A stretch of DNA of 6,674 nucleotides from Deltaproteobacteria bacterium (GTDB taxonomy: Bacteria > Myxococcota_A > UBA9160 > SMWR01): assembly GCA_029261905.1 (NCBI GenBank), contig JAJDAM010000171.1, positions 1-6,674 of the forward strand, in the 5' to 3' direction. The notes beneath the pieces were generated by a model. The model saw only the letters and a program-made list of their open reading frames with translations. It was not told where the DNA came from and did no database searches. Shown piece after piece: positions 6,084 to 6,674 of this stretch (the stretch's first letter is position 1; each line of letters starts with the position of its first letter). The position numbers and the translations under genes were made by a program.

Positions 6084-6674
6084 ATGAGCCGCAAACAACT
6101 GATCGAAATGACGCGCCGCCACATCGCGCACGCGAAGACCAAGACGCAGGACCAGGCGCCGTCGATCCACACGGTCCCTGCGCTGAACTACTACGACCCG
6201 GTTCGTTGGCAGGCCGAGATGGACGGGATTTTCAAGCGCCTTCCGCTGACACTCGGGATCAGCTCGGAACTTCGCGATCCCGGTTCGTACCAGGCATTGG
6301 AGGTCGCGGGAGTTCCTGTCCTGCTGACTCGCGGATCCGATCGAGTCATGCGAGCGTTTGTGAATACCTGCAGCCATCGCGGCGCGATCATCGTGCCCGA
6401 GGGCGTCGGCAAGAGCCGGCGCTTCGTGTGCCCGTATCACGCATGGTCGTATGACCAGAAGGTCGCTCTGGTCGGCGTTCTCGACAACGGTGATTTCGGC
6501 GACCTCGACAAATCGTGCCACGGGCTCGTTCCGCTTCCGGTGGCCGAGCGCGCTGGCTTGATCTTCGTCGTGCTTCGGCCCGAAACCGACGGTCAGCCAG
6601 TCGATATCGACACCTATCTCCAGGGCTACGACAAGATGCTCGAGCACCTGGGTCTGGACGATTGTTTCGTCGTC
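6084..6674 (+). CDS. Rieske [2Fe-2S] oxygenase large subunit, N-terminal part (partial)
   Basis: ATG at 6084 opens a frame that runs to the right edge without a stop, giving 197 residues (MSRKQLIEMTRRH at the start). The Rieske cluster motif is complete: Cys96-X-His98, 17 residues, then Cys116-X2-His119, with the usual NTCSHRG and CPYHAW contexts. These ligands bind the [2Fe-2S] cluster that feeds electrons to a mononuclear iron. The iron-binding 2-His-1-carboxylate site belongs to the C-terminal catalytic domain, which lies beyond the window. The N-terminal layout (YYDPVRWQAEMDGIFKRLP, then PGSYQALEVAGVPVLLTRG) is that of the alpha subunit of ring-hydroxylating or related oxygenases acting in the cytoplasm on aromatics, steroids or similar substrates. 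GGGGAA 7 bases upstream is a modest ribosome binding site. The exact substrate class cannot be assigned; no reductase or ferredoxin gene is visible. Confidence 0.9.
   Translation, partial: MSRKQLIEMTRRHIAHAKTKTQDQAPSIHTVPALNYYDPVRWQAEMDGIFKRLPLTLGISSELRDPGSYQALEVAGVPVLLTRGSDRVMRAFVNTCSHRGAIIVPEGVGKSRRFVCPYHAWSYDQKVALVGVLDNGDFGDLDKSCHGLVPLPVAERAGLIFVVLRPETDGQPVDIDTYLQGYDKMLEHLGLDDCFVV

Noticed and set aside
6062..6454. Plus-strand open frame overlapping the start of the Rieske gene
   Set aside because: It is out of frame with the Rieske motif; the frame from 6084 carries the complete cluster-binding residues and runs to the window edge.
5505..6647. 380-codon minus-strand open frame across the ABC2 end, the intergenic region and the Rieske gene
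   Set aside because: It crosses two well-supported plus-strand genes, a terminator-like hairpin and a promoter candidate, and shows no domain.

Overview
The window comes from a high-GC (by eye, a little above 60%) Gram-negative bacterium. The Gram-negative call rests on an RND-type inner-membrane efflux pump, a class that normally works across two membranes. The lineage cannot be fixed from sequence alone. The mix of RND pump, lipid-type crotonase, ABC exporter pair and Rieske oxygenase is compatible with uncultured proteobacterial, myxobacterial or Binatota-like genomes, but that is only an impression. No insertion sequences, CRISPR arrays, tRNA or rRNA genes were seen.

Layout. (1) 2-1099, plus strand: the C-terminal part of an RND permease, cut by the left edge and ending in an unusual six-copy TQPA tail encoded by a 12-bp tandem repeat. 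(2) 1118-2002, minus strand: a crotonase-fold enzyme convergent with the pump (18 bp between stop codons). It carries the Asp-Glu-Asp residues at the spacing of delta(3,5)-delta(2,4)-dienoyl-CoA isomerase (ECH1). (3) 2003-2269: a divergent intergenic region with an AT-rich island, a perfect TTTAAC/GTTAAA inverted repeat and a run of 10-bp direct repeats just before the next ribosome binding site. (4) 2270-4075 and 4062-5897, plus strand: two translationally overlapping half-transporters (membrane domain plus ATPase domain each) that almost certainly form a heterodimeric ABC exporter. The second has a non-canonical signature motif (VSFGQ). (5) 5898-6083: intergenic, with a short terminator-like hairpin, a second hairpin, a good -10 box and a perfect TTCACT/AGTGAA inverted repeat. 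(6) 6084 to the right edge: the N-terminal 197 residues of a Rieske [2Fe-2S] oxygenase large subunit, cut by the window.

The clearest functional unit is the ABC pair: one transcription unit, coupled translation, one active-looking and one altered ATP site predicted. Its substrate is unknown. The isomerase and the Rieske oxygenase suggest catabolism or modification of unsaturated lipids, steroids or aromatics nearby, and the pumps may export related compounds, but nothing in the sequence proves a shared pathway. Each flanking gene appears to have its own candidate control region. Nothing here amounts to a demonstrated new system; the points most worth following are the ATPase asymmetry, the repeat tail of the pump, and the two palindromic operator candidates.
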